Shown here one piece after another: positions 1 to 6,056 of a DNA stretch of 11,402 nt. The notes below the pieces were generated by a model. The model had not been told where the DNA came from and ran no database searches. It was given only the letters and a program-made list of their open reading frames with translations. This DNA is from CAIVND01 sp035532075 (lineage in GTDB: Bacteria > Actinomycetota > Acidimicrobiia > Acidimicrobiales > Bog-793), in contig DATKRV010000068.1 in NCBI GenBank assembly GCA_035532075.1, positions 1 through 11,402 of the forward strand, given 5' to 3'. The position numbers and the translations under genes were made by a program. Every line of letters begins with the position of its first letter. The first letter of the stretch is position 1.

Positions 1-732
1 CCACTCCATCTCGCCAAAGGAGCGTCTGGTAGACGGTTCGTAGAGATAGGCAGTCTTTTTCATGACCTCTTCCGATGGATAATGCAACTCCGTCTGCGCG
101 TTCATTGCGTCCACCTGGGCTTTGCAGGCCATCTCAACCCAATATGCGATGTTGAATGCCTCCGCAATGGTGCGGCCGCAGACCAAGAGACCATGATTGC
201 GGAGAAACAGCACGTTGTGTTCTCCAAGATCGGCAACAAGACGCTTCCGTTCGTCAAGGTCCAGGGCGACGCCCTCGTATTCGTGGTAACCGATGTGTCC
301 ATAGAATCGCATTGCGTGCTGACTGAGCGGGAGAAACCCACACTCCATCATCGAGACCGCCATCGAGGCGCGCGCGTGGGTATGAAGCACACAGGTGACA
401 TCGGAGCGCCCCTGATGAACTGCCCCGTGGATCACGTAGCCTGCCTGGTTGACGCCATAGCCGGTACCGGGATTGTCGATGATATGGCCGTCGAAATCAA
501 TTTTGATCAAGCTTGACGCGGTCGTCTCTTCGTAGAGCATCCCGTATGAGTTGATGAGGAGGTGACCCTCTTCGCCGGGAACACGCGTGGTGATGTGGTT
601 ATAGATGAGGTCGGTCATCCCATACCTGGCGACAAGGCGATAGCAGGCCGCAAGCTGTACTCGGGCCTCCCATTCCTCCGTGCTGACTCGGTCGCGCATG
701 GAGACGCTGATCGGAGCTGATGAGATTGTCAT
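1..732 (-). CDS. Class II aldolase/adducin family protein (3' end cut by window edge)
   Basis: The 244 visible codons run off the left edge without a stop. The family (aldolase II/adducin fold, relatives of fuculose- and ribulose-phosphate aldolases) consists of cytoplasmic, usually zinc-dependent enzymes that make or break carbon-carbon bonds or decarboxylate sugar-like acids. Seen here: the first two zinc histidines as HTH at residues 117-119, the third in the RNHG motif (H180), and a GxxxNHxTxR-like N-terminal substrate loop near residues 44-50. Family members are usually about 220-270 residues, so little is missing. Start: ATG at 732 with GGGAGG at 741-746, 8 nt upstream. It lies 75 bp downstream of the FKBP gene on the same strand, so cotranscription is possible. 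The substrate is not identifiable; the context suggests catabolism of an oxo or hydroxy acid. Confidence 0.9.
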   Translation of the reverse strand, partial: MTISSAPISVSMRDRVSTEEWEARVQLAACYRLVARYGMTDLIYNHITTRVPGEEGHLLINSYGMLYEETTASSLIKIDFDGHIIDNPGTGYGVNQAGYVIHGAVHQGRSDVTCVLHTHARASMAVSMMECGFLPLSQHAMRFYGHIGYHEYEGVALDLDERKRLVADLGEHNVLFLRNHGLLVCGRTIAEAFNIAYWVEMACKAQVDAMNAQTELHYPSEEVMKKTAYLYEPSTRRSFGEMEW

Positions 733-807
733 TTTTGATACCTCCCTGCCTTCACCCTTCCACGGGCTTATCGGGAGCGTCAAGCGCAGCCGCGCGGAGG
801 ATTGAGT

Positions 808-1716
808 TTAGCTGGGCTGGTTCGAGGTCCCGTGTGGTTGAGCCACGACGACGAGCACAACCGCGTATGGCCCGGATGTGCCGCTCTTTGGAACGAGCGC
901 AAGAAAACGAGAGCCAATCGGCTGGCCTATCAGTTTGTCGAGGAGGCTCGGCGAACCCACCTGGCCGATTGTTTCGGCGTCAGGGTAACCAATCGTCCAT
1001 GTGGAGGCCTGGACGACGCCGCTCCAGTTCGCGACGACAGTCTGAAGCACGATCAGACCCGCCTTGATCTTGGCTCCATGTCCTCTCGAGAGCAAGGAAA
1101 GACTTGCGGTCTTTGGCGGTGTCGCGCGCGGAGAAATTGTGATCTTTGCTGCACTCAGCAACGATCCAGAGACCGTCACGGCGCCGACCTTCGAGGTGAT
1201 CAGAGTTGGATGAAGGTCGCCATGGACGGACTCGCTGTAATCAGCAACCACGTCGACGACGAAGGTGATGGTATCGGTGCCCTTGATGCCGGCACTTGCC
1301 TGTCCCTTGGATCCGTAGCCGTACTTTGGCGGGATCACGAGGAGAATCCGAGAGCCAACGGTCTTGCCGACGAGTCCATCGTCCCATCCGGGAATGACTT
1401 GGTGAACGCCGATTGGAATGCCAAAGAGCGGGTGTGAGTACGAGGAATCAAACACCTTGCCACGCCAGATCTGGCCAAGGTAATTGACGACCAGCAGATC
1501 TCTCTTGTGGATGACCCGGCCGTTTCCCTTGTGCAATACCTCGACAACCAGATTGTTCGGTGCCTGGGCATTGGGAAAGACGATATGAGGAAGATGATCA
1601 AACGAACCGGTCACCGTCGGGACCTGCACCGGAGCAGCCATTGCGGCGGTGGTTCCGAAACCCGCCAACCCAGCAGCCATCAACAGGGAAGTGAAAATGG
1701 GCTTGATGCGGTGCAC
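808..1716 (-). CDS. Exported FKBP-type peptidyl-prolyl cis-trans isomerase, two FKBP domains
   Basis: 302 residues. The N-terminus has basic residues, a hydrophobic stretch at about 7-26 and an AxA site near residue 27, which predicts Sec export without a lipobox cysteine. A first FKBP domain at about 55-160 has the hallmarks of the fold: NYLG, VFDSSY (D90), VIPGWDDGL (W111) and PPKYGYGSKG (Y132), so it is probably an active prolyl isomerase or chaperone acting on exported proteins. A second region at about 165-295 repeats the FKBP pattern (LIGQPIGSR, ALVPKSG, VVLVVVAQ) but lacks the GW and YGYG residues, so it is probably non-catalytic. Start: GTG at 1716, chosen because GAGG lies 5 nt upstream and the signal peptide begins there. 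The gene has no obvious role in the surrounding catabolic cluster and is probably ordinary housekeeping. Confidence 0.92.
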   Translation of the reverse strand: MHRIKPIFTSLLMAAGLAGFGTTAAMAAPVQVPTVTGSFDHLPHIVFPNAQAPNNLVVEVLHKGNGRVIHKRDLLVVNYLGQIWRGKVFDSSYSHPLFGIPIGVHQVIPGWDDGLVGKTVGSRILLVIPPKYGYGSKGQASAGIKGTDTITFVVDVVADYSESVHGDLHPTLITSKVGAVTVSGSLLSAAKITISPRATPPKTASLSLLSRGHGAKIKAGLIVLQTVVANWSGVVQASTWTIGYPDAETIGQVGSPSLLDKLIGQPIGSRFLALVPKSGTSGPYAVVLVVVAQPHGTSNQPS

Positions 1717-1767
1717 GGTGACCTCAGATGGCTCGATGATGGTGTGGACAACAGCCTATCGGTCACC
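1717..1767 (-). promoter_or_regulatory. Leader inverted repeat next to the FKBP start
   Basis: GGTGACC at 1717-1723 is the exact reverse complement of GGTCACC at 1761-1767, 37 nt apart. In the FKBP mRNA the pairing would end at the GTG start and would bury part of the GAGG ribosome-binding site. A 7-bp stem with a long loop is only a modest signal. No convincing -35/-10 pair was found upstream, between 1768 and 1828. Confidence 0.3.
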
Positions 1768-1828
1768 TTGCTGGCATTTAGCTGAGAGTTCCCCGTGGAT
1801 CTTTCGGTTGAAGATGGGATTTCAACGC

Positions 1829-1867
1829 AAAAACACCAGCCCTGCTCCGTTTGGAACAGGGCTGGTG
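1829..1867 (-). terminator. Intrinsic terminator after the cupin gene
   Basis: A perfect 11-bp inverted repeat (CACCAGCCCTG at 1834-1844 and CAGGGCTGGTG at 1857-1867) with a 12-nt loop that can add a TCC/GGA inner stem. On the minus strand it is followed at once by five T (1833-1829). It lies 21 bp after the cupin stop codon and would end the amidohydrolase-cupin transcript before the FKBP gene. On the plus strand the following bases are not T-rich, so it works mainly for the minus strand. Confidence 0.9.
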
Positions 1868-1888
1868 CCTTTGCGTCGCGCATATGGG

Positions 1889-2371
1889 CTATCTCGCCCG
1901 AAAATATTTTCCTTCGGCAGGCACTCCAACGACATGGTTGTTCTCTTTCGTCCTTGGAGGAAGTGGTGCTCCAGTCGGGCCCACCCGATCAGAGTCGCCG
2001 ACAAAAGAGCCAACGCGATAGAGCACAAGGTTTTCATCTCCCGTGCTCTGGAATCGATAGTAGGAGCCCTTTGGAACCAAAATGCCGGACATCGGCGGGA
2101 CCACCTGCTTTTCGTCCGCATTTCGCCCAAGGTGGAACGTTGCCTCGCCTTGCAAGACGAAGAAGACGTGGTCTTCGTTGAGGTGCGTGTGTGTCGCGTT
2201 CTCGCCTCCCTCGGCGTAGACCTTGACGCGCGCCGTCATATCTTCAGATTGCGCCACAACGTTGTCGGTACGACCCTTGGTGAGCAGCTGCGTGCCCTCA
2301 ATGGAAAAGATCTGTGCCTTTGGATCTGCCAATGAAAGATCAGCCGCGGTTACTACCTGTTCAACGCTCAT
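1889..2371 (-). CDS. Single-domain cupin protein
   Basis: 160 residues, a cytoplasmic small beta-barrel. Cupin motif 1 is complete: G56 then H61-x-H63, E66 and G75, enough for three metal ligands. Motif 2 is altered: PKGSYYRF has tyrosine (Y105) where the fourth ligand histidine normally sits (PxGxxH). Metal-binding cupins include dioxygenases, isomerases, decarboxylases and sensors; which this one is cannot be read here. Start: ATG at 2371 with GGAAGGGG ending 6 nt upstream. It begins 51 bp after the amidohydrolase on the same strand and is followed by a strong terminator, so the two almost certainly form an operon and probably act on related intermediates. The C-terminal 35 residues are polar and proline-rich. 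Confidence 0.9.
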   Translation of the reverse strand: MSVEQVVTAADLSLADPKAQIFSIEGTQLLTKGRTDNVVAQSEDMTARVKVYAEGGENATHTHLNEDHVFFVLQGEATFHLGRNADEKQVVPPMSGILVPKGSYYRFQSTGDENLVLYRVGSFVGDSDRVGPTGAPLPPRTKENNHVVGVPAEGKYFRAR

Positions 2372-2422
2372 GAACTGCCCCTTCCTGTTTTGTGTGATTT
2401 TAGCTGTTTATGATCGAAATTC

Positions 2423-3469
2423 CTAGGACAATTGAATCGGCGGTGCGAGTTCAAGCTGATAGAGATCCGCGACGGTTTTATGGAGAAGTTTCTCCCTTAC
2501 CTCGGGATCGAGATGGCTGAGATCCCGGGCAATAACTTTGCGCGAGTCGGGCCAACTGGTATTGCCATGCGGAAAGTCGTTGGACCACATGCAGTTGTCT
2601 CTCCCCCAGCCAGTACCGATCATCGCGGTTCCGACATTGTCATTGATAAACGACGCGAATATCTGTCGGTTGAAGTATTCGCTTGGCTTGTATTGAATCG
2701 GTACGGGATTGACATCATGAAATCGATTTGCGTAGTAGTCCCACTGTTGAAGAAGCCACGGAAGCCAGCCAATCTCAAACTCCACCAGTACGAGCTTCAT
2801 TTTCGGATGTCGATCGAGAACGCCATAGAAGATGAAGTCAAACAAAATCCGAATGGCATCATTCAGTTTGAGCTCGACGCTGCCGCGATAGTGCTCCACG
2901 CCCTTTGGCCGTGCATGCTTGGTATAGCTGAACCCCGTCAGGATATGGAGATTTATCGGCATATCCATCTCCGCGGCGGCTGCCCAGAGACGTTCATAGT
3001 GATTCGTCGTGTAATCGATCCCCTTCGGCGGTATGTGCCAAGTCTGCGCACCCGCGAGCCCGAGCTGCTTGCATCGCTCGAGTTCCTTGATCGCGTGACC
3101 GATGTCGTAGGTTGAGATGCACGGTATCCCGACGAGTCTTCCCGGGGTGCCAGCGCAGTACCCGGCGATCCACTCGTTGTAGACGCGAAAGCATGCCTCT
3201 TGAAGCTCGGGGTCTTCTATCCCGTATTGCAAGAGCGCATATGTGGGGAAAAGAACCTCCATCGAGACGGCATCTTCTTGCATCACGCGGAGTCGGTCGC
3301 GCGGATCAGTTGCGCCCGGTTTGTCCTCTCGTCGATTTGGGAGTACTGGAGCGCGGTCGACGAGGTGTTTCGGGAGTCGGGATATCCACAGGTCGGTGGG
3401 CTCGAGGACATGCGAGTCAGCGGAGATGAGGTATTCGGGCTCATCGCTCACTGGATCAGAGGTTGCCAT
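2423..3469 (-). CDS. Amidohydrolase-2 family metal-dependent hydrolase/decarboxylase
   Basis: 348 residues, a TIM-barrel protein of the amidohydrolase-2 group that includes ACMSD and gamma-resorcylate decarboxylase. Seen: D18-x-H20 in the SADSHVLEP strand-1 motif with E23, H175 in INLHILTG, E230 in LVEFEIGW and D298 with H301 in SNDFPHG. These fit a mononuclear metal site in which D-x-H replaces the H-x-H of classical members. Members hydrolyse or decarboxylate ring-derived acids; the substrate here is unknown. The frame is open upstream to 3568, but the ATG at 3469 is chosen because GAAAGG lies 7 nt upstream and the D-x-H strand then falls near the N-terminus, as is usual. First gene of a two-gene operon with the cupin, and divergent from the HAD gene. 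It is related to the two amidohydrolases at 8524 and 10193 but clearly more distant from them than they are from each other. Confidence 0.93.
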   Translation of the reverse strand: MATSDPVSDEPEYLISADSHVLEPTDLWISRLPKHLVDRAPVLPNRREDKPGATDPRDRLRVMQEDAVSMEVLFPTYALLQYGIEDPELQEACFRVYNEWIAGYCAGTPGRLVGIPCISTYDIGHAIKELERCKQLGLAGAQTWHIPPKGIDYTTNHYERLWAAAAEMDMPINLHILTGFSYTKHARPKGVEHYRGSVELKLNDAIRILFDFIFYGVLDRHPKMKLVLVEFEIGWLPWLLQQWDYYANRFHDVNPVPIQYKPSEYFNRQIFASFINDNVGTAMIGTGWGRDNCMWSNDFPHGNTSWPDSRKVIARDLSHLDPEVREKLLHKTVADLYQLELAPPIQLS

Positions 3470-3566
3470 GGCATAGCCTTTCGAGGTCGCCAGCTGCGTT
3501 CGTGTAGAGAACTCGGGCTTCGCGCCGAGCACCTGCCCCGACGTTCGATACTTCGTTACCCTAAGC

Positions 3567-3596
3567 AACTTATCGGAACCGTTCCGAGATGGTCAA
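3567..3596 (-). promoter_or_regulatory. Predicted promoter of the amidohydrolase-cupin operon
   Basis: Read on the minus strand: -35 TTGACC (3596-3591), an 18-bp spacer, then -10 TAAGTT (3572-3567), which fits the TAnnnT form common in actinobacteria. Transcription would start near 3560, giving a leader of about 90 nt before the ATG at 3469. Nearly the whole spacer is a palindrome (see the operator entry), which strengthens the case that this is a regulated promoter. Confidence 0.55.
3573..3587. promoter_or_regulatory. 15-bp palindromic operator candidate in the promoter spacer
   Basis: TCGGAAC-C-GTTCCGA is an exact 7-1-7 inverted repeat. It touches the predicted -10 box and fills 15 of the 18 spacer bases, the classic place for a repressor to block RNA polymerase. 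No regulator gene is in the window, so the protein that would bind is unknown. No second copy was noticed in the other intergenic regions. Confidence 0.5.
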
Positions 3597-3610
3597 GCTG
3601 AACCCGCGTC

Positions 3611-3682
3611 CTCGACCTGTTTCGTCGAGCGCGCGGCTGCGTCACTCGCATATGGTCGTAACGCGGTGGGTGCAGCGTCACT
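3611..3682. repeat. Inverted and direct repeats in the divergent intergenic region
   Basis: CTCGAC (3611-3616) and GTCGAG (3624-3629) form a 6-bp inverted repeat with a 7-bp gap. GCGTCACT occurs twice as a direct repeat (3639-3646 and 3675-3682, 36 bp apart). These lie upstream of the HAD gene, for which no clear -35/-10 was seen, and could be regulator sites. Each is short enough to occur by chance. Confidence 0.25.
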
Positions 3683-3703
3683 TTGATGGGAAAATGACGG
3701 ATT

Positions 3704-4390
3704 ATGACACAGCTTGTTTTATGGGATATCGATGGAACCTTGGTGCACGCGGGAGATGTTGCAGGGGTGATATTCGGTCAAACCATTGAGCGGATCACCG
3801 GCTTGAGACCGATCGGTCACGTACGGATGAGCGGCAAAACTGACCCCCAGATCACGCGTGAATATCTGCAAATGATGGGAATCGAGGACATTGAACCGCC
3901 CCTTCACGAGATACTCCAGGCACTTCCCGGAGATCTCGCGCGACAGCGCAGTCTCATCCGTGAACAGGGTCGGGTACTTCCCGGGGTCTGTGAGGCACTT
4001 GATGCGGTTGACGCGATCGGAGAGATTGAGCAGACGCTCCTTACCGGCAACCTTGAGGAAAATGCGCGGATTAAGCTTGAGGTATTCGGTCTCGATCGTC
4101 GATTCGACTTCGCGGTTGGTGCGTTTGGCAGTGACCATATTGAGCGTACGAGACTCGTTCCTGTGGTCCTCGAACGCTTTTGGCGCCTGCGCCAGAGAAA
4201 GATATCGCCGCACGAGGTTCTTGTCATCGGTGATTCGCCAAACGACCTCGCCTGTGCAAGAGCCGGAGGAACACGTTGCCTTCTTGTTGCAACTGGACGC
4301 TCGAGTTTTGATGAGCTGAGCGGACTTGAGCCGGACTTTGTCATGGAGGATCTCAAAGACACTTCTGCATTTGTCCAGGCTTTGTCATAA
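3704..4390 (+). CDS. HAD-superfamily hydrolase, probable phosphatase
   Basis: 228 residues, cytoplasmic, usual length for a phosphoglycolate-phosphatase-like HAD protein. Motif I DIDGT holds the aspartate nucleophile D8 and acid/base D10. A helical cap of the C1 type lies at about 16-90. Motif II is LLTGN (T114). Motif IV GDSPNDL (D177, D181) holds the magnesium aspartates. The motif III lysine cannot be placed with certainty (K124 is one candidate). It probably removes phosphate from a small metabolite. Start: ATG at 3704, the first possible start in this frame; the ribosome-binding site is weak (GACGG 4 nt upstream). First gene of the plus-strand arm. It may be a side gene repairing or recycling a phosphorylated by-product; nothing ties it firmly to the CoA pathway. 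Confidence 0.9.
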   Translation: MTQLVLWDIDGTLVHAGDVAGVIFGQTIERITGLRPIGHVRMSGKTDPQITREYLQMMGIEDIEPPLHEILQALPGDLARQRSLIREQGRVLPGVCEALDAVDAIGEIEQTLLTGNLEENARIKLEVFGLDRRFDFAVGAFGSDHIERTRLVPVVLERFWRLRQRKISPHEVLVIGDSPNDLACARAGGTRCLLVATGRSSFDELSGLEPDFVMEDLKDTSAFVQALS

Positions 4391-4532
4391 TTTACGCGGG
4401 CGACCTCGCGTGATGGAAAAACTTGATCCGAGTTTTCCGACGAGGTGCCGACTCTTTGCGTGCTCCTTTTGCGATGCGCATTGAAGAGACATCTGCACCC
4501 GCTGGGTGCCATTCGGGGCAAGATATGAGGCG

Positions 4533-4574
4533 GAATAACCCTGATGTGAACCTGAATAACCAGCATGTGAACAA
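4533..4574 (+). repeat. Two 21-bp tandem repeats upstream of the 4634 gene
   Basis: Two units with the pattern GAATAACCNNNATGTGAAC, 16 of 19 bases identical, start at 4533 and 4554. A weaker third unit may precede them: GATATGA at 4522-4528 lines up with GATGTGA (4543-4549) and CATGTGA (4564-4570), again 21 bp apart. Twenty-one bases is two helical turns, so bound proteins would sit on the same DNA face, as at activator or iteron sites. In the reading frame from the TTG at 4423 the repeat would give an NNxxVNx heptad, but I do not believe that frame is a gene. Confidence 0.55.
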
Positions 4575-4589
4575 GAACAACAAGGAGAG

Positions 4590-4625
4590 ATGCCGCAGAG
4601 CCCGATGATCGAAGGAATCGACTAG
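4590..4625 (+). CDS. Possible 11-codon leader ORF
   Basis: ATG to TAG encoding MPQSPMIEGID. AAGGAG sits just upstream at 4582-4587, only 2 nt from the ATG, which is closer than ideal. The stop codon overlaps the AGGGGGA ribosome-binding site (4624-4630) of the next gene, an arrangement that could couple the translation of the two. The peptide has no run of one amino acid that would suggest attenuation. This is speculative. Confidence 0.2.
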   Translation: MPQSPMIEGID

Positions 4626-4633
4626 GGGGAACG

Positions 4634-5377
4634 ATGTCACTTTTGATGGTAACAAAAGAGGAGACGACCGTCCGTGGGGTTACGGATACGGGTAACGCCG
4701 AATTTCGGGTGCGTGATTATTTCGGAGGCAGTTCTGGTCGGGACACCGGTTCAGAGGCGTTTGTGTCAGAACAATGCGAGAGTGCTACCGGTGCGCGTTC
4801 CTATCCGGTCGACCAGTTCCAGATTGCGTTGGGAATATCTCAGACAAAACATAACCAACGAGTTGTCTTTCCACTCACACTTCGATACACCGATGCCTTT
4901 ACTGCTTTTGGTCCCATTGTTGGCGAGGAGCAACCTCTTTGGGTGTATACCTGTCGCGCCGAATCAACTCCGCTCGTTTCGTTGTTGCCAATTGATTCTG
5001 ACCAACTGAACTTTCGAGGCATTCGCAACATTTTCGTCGACGTGTCGGAAGTGAGATCGATCCATGCCTACGGGAATCACGGTGTCCACATCAGCAATCT
5101 CATTCTCGAAGAAAAAGATGGCCTCCGGGCCGAACGGATTGTCGCGGATTCCAGGGCCGGGATCGACCTGCCGGGCACCCACGGGACGAGTGGCCAATTT
5201 GTCTTTGTCAGCAAGGGGTCAATTTGGTACGGGTCGAAAGAGTACGTGTTTGAATCGCTTGGATGGATGAGGTCGGGGGACGCGACCCAGTATGTAAAGG
5301 CCGGTAGTGCGGGCGCGGAGTGCATCGTTATGCGTTTTCCGTATCCTCCTGGCCAAACAATCAGACTTGCGTCGTGA
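4634..5377 (+). CDS. Cupin-like (RmlC-fold) protein of unknown function
   Basis: 247 residues, no signal peptide or membrane segment. Two cupin-like halves are suggested. Residues 58-110 have PVDQFQIALG and RYTDAFTAFGPI, which resemble a known cupin-like family with a DQFQ motif and a YTDAxxPxGPI motif. Residues 185-236 have GQFVFVSKGSIWYG followed by SLGWMRSGD, like the turn between two cupin strands. The expected metal-binding HxH and E are not present in either half, so a metal-dependent catalytic role is unlikely; binding, sensing or a metal-free isomerase role is possible. The family assignment is from pattern memory and is tentative. Start: ATG at 4634 with AGGGGGA 3 nt upstream. It stands between intergenic regions of 243 and 232 bp, so it may be its own transcription unit. 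Confidence 0.75.
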   Translation: MSLLMVTKEETTVRGVTDTGNAEFRVRDYFGGSSGRDTGSEAFVSEQCESATGARSYPVDQFQIALGISQTKHNQRVVFPLTLRYTDAFTAFGPIVGEEQPLWVYTCRAESTPLVSLLPIDSDQLNFRGIRNIFVDVSEVRSIHAYGNHGVHISNLILEEKDGLRAERIVADSRAGIDLPGTHGTSGQFVFVSKGSIWYGSKEYVFESLGWMRSGDATQYVKAGSAGAECIVMRFPYPPGQTIRLAS

Positions 5378-5473
5378 ACGTCGTCGAGGTGCGAAGAAAA
5401 TTGAGCGCCCCTTGAGGGCCGGGTGAGATCTTTTTTGAACTGCCGGTTTCGCGTCTGCCCGCGAAGCGGAGAA

Positions 5474-5502
5474 TTGACAGACTCGCCCTTGCTCTCTAGG
5501 TT
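5474..5502 (+). promoter_or_regulatory. Predicted promoter of the DUF35-CoA-transferase-thiolase operon
   Basis: A perfect -35 TTGACA (5474-5479), a 17-bp spacer and a -10 TAGGTT (5497-5502), matching the TAnnnT consensus. Transcription would start near 5509, giving a leader of about 100 nt. It is the best sigma-70-type match I saw in the window and it stands directly in front of the tightly packed operon. Confidence 0.55.
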
Positions 5503-5511
5503 GCGTACGCA
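5502..5511. promoter_or_regulatory. 10-bp palindrome at the predicted transcription start
   Basis: TGCGTACGCA is a perfect palindrome that begins on the last base of the -10 box and covers the predicted start site, a position where a repressor could act. At 10 bp it could be chance. Confidence 0.3.
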
Positions 5512-5609
5512 TGATTTTCAGTCGGAGTACCTGACGAAAGGGGGATCGTCAAATAGCAGTAGTTGGCAGAGGTGGTTCTTGTCGGACGCAGAGATGACTG
5601 GGGGATGAA

Positions 5610-6056
5610 ATGGGCGACAACCCGGCGCCAGCTGAGGTGGACTCACTCCGGGCCGCGCGCCCTCGGCCATTAATCACACCGGAGTCGGCTCCCTTTTGGC
5701 AGTCGGCGCGCGAACATGGGCTCAAGCTTCCGATGTGCACCTCGTGCTCCCGATATTTTTTCCCACCCGCTGGGTTCTGTCCGCGGTGTTGGAACGATTC
5801 AGTCGTCTGGGCATCGGTCGAAGGTACTGGAATCATCGTGACGTACGTCACGTTTCACCGACTTTATGATCCATCATTTGCCGACCTGCTCCCTTACAGC
5901 ACCGCGGTTATCGAGCTCGACGAGGGCCCCCGACTTCTCGGTCGCATCTCAGGTTCCCTTGATCCATCGGTCGGCGCTCGTGTCAGCATCGTGTACGAGG
6001 ATCTTGATGATGAAACCACGGTTTTATTGTTTGAGGTGACTGGAGCGACCTTGTGA
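5610..6056 (+). CDS. DUF35 zinc-ribbon/OB-fold protein (thiolase partner)
   Basis: 148 residues. A rubredoxin-like zinc ribbon is formed by CTSC (C43, C46) and CPRC (C57, C60), after an N-terminal helical segment (TPESAPFWQSAREHGLKL) typical of DUF35. Residues 65-148 are the OB-fold part. Family knowledge: DUF35 proteins bind thiolase-superfamily enzymes and complete or gate their active site, as the DUF35 domain of ChsH2 does with Ltp2 in actinobacterial steroid side-chain cleavage and as BbsA does with BbsB in anaerobic toluene breakdown. The likely partner is the thiolase-like protein at 7294-8460. Start: ATG at 5610 with GGGGG at 5600-5604. First gene of the operon; it overlaps the CoA-transferase start by 4 bp. 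Confidence 0.93.
   Translation: MGDNPAPAEVDSLRAARPRPLITPESAPFWQSAREHGLKLPMCTSCSRYFFPPAGFCPRCWNDSVVWASVEGTGIIVTYVTFHRLYDPSFADLLPYSTAVIELDEGPRLLGRISGSLDPSVGARVSIVYEDLDDETTVLLFEVTGATL
5837..5852. repeat. 16-bp perfect palindrome inside the DUF35 gene
   Basis: CGTGACGTACGTCACG reads the same on both strands. It lies in codons for IVTYVT of the OB-fold part of DUF35. A perfect 16-bp palindrome is expected less than once in a window this size. It could be an intragenic regulator site or chance driven by codon choice (ACG, GTC, GTG). The shared CGTACG core with the 5502-5511 palindrome is noted but weak. Confidence 0.4.

Larger units (their letters stand above)
4391..4633. other. 243-bp intergenic region with repeats and hairpins
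   Basis: No full-length gene is supported here. It contains a weak inverted repeat directly after the HAD stop (ACGCG 4394-4398 with CGCGT 4407-4411, no T-tract), a tight hairpin (GCACCC 4495-4500, loop GCT, GGGTGC 4504-4509), 21-bp tandem repeats (4533-4574) and a possible 11-codon mini-ORF (4590-4625). A -35/-10 pair was not recognised. Together these suggest a regulated leader for the gene at 4634. Confidence 0.5.
5378..5609. other. 232-bp intergenic region before the DUF35 operon
   Basis: No gene is supported. It contains the predicted promoter 5474-5502 and the TGCGTACGCA palindrome 5502-5511. A weak hairpin (GCCC/GGGC near 5406-5418) is followed 12 nt later by six T (5431-5436); the spacing is too long for a good terminator of the 4634 gene, though this remains the only candidate. 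The last 100 bases would be the untranslated leader of the operon. Confidence 0.5.

Noticed and set aside
82..516. Plus-strand open frame of 144 codons
   Set aside because: It lies wholly antisense to the class II aldolase gene, whose HTH and RNHG motifs show the minus strand is coding. The plus-strand product has no family pattern.
802..1437. Plus-strand open frame of 211 codons
   Set aside because: Antisense to the FKBP gene, which has clear FKBP motifs and a signal peptide. The plus-strand product looks like a shadow translation.
2432..3115. Plus-strand open frame of 227 codons
   Set aside because: Antisense to the amidohydrolase at 2423-3469; no recognisable domain and no ribosome-binding site.
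3470..3568. Longer N-terminus for the minus-strand amidohydrolase from 3568
   Set aside because: It would start almost on top of the predicted -10 box and upstream of the predicted transcript start; the GAAAGG site supports 3469.
3904..4566. Minus-strand open frame of 220 codons
   Set aside because: Antisense to the HAD gene, with a serine/arginine-rich composition typical of shadow frames.
4423..4608. Plus-strand 61-codon frame with an NNxxVNx heptad repeat
   Set aside because: It needs a TTG start with no ribosome-binding site, and the repeat is better explained as phased DNA binding sites. The minus-strand frame over the same region (4392-4655, Leu/Phe-rich) was rejected for the same reason.
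5405..5436. Terminator after the 4634 gene
   Set aside because: The GCCC/GGGC stem is only 4 bp and the run of six T begins 12 nt after it, so it does not meet the usual pattern.
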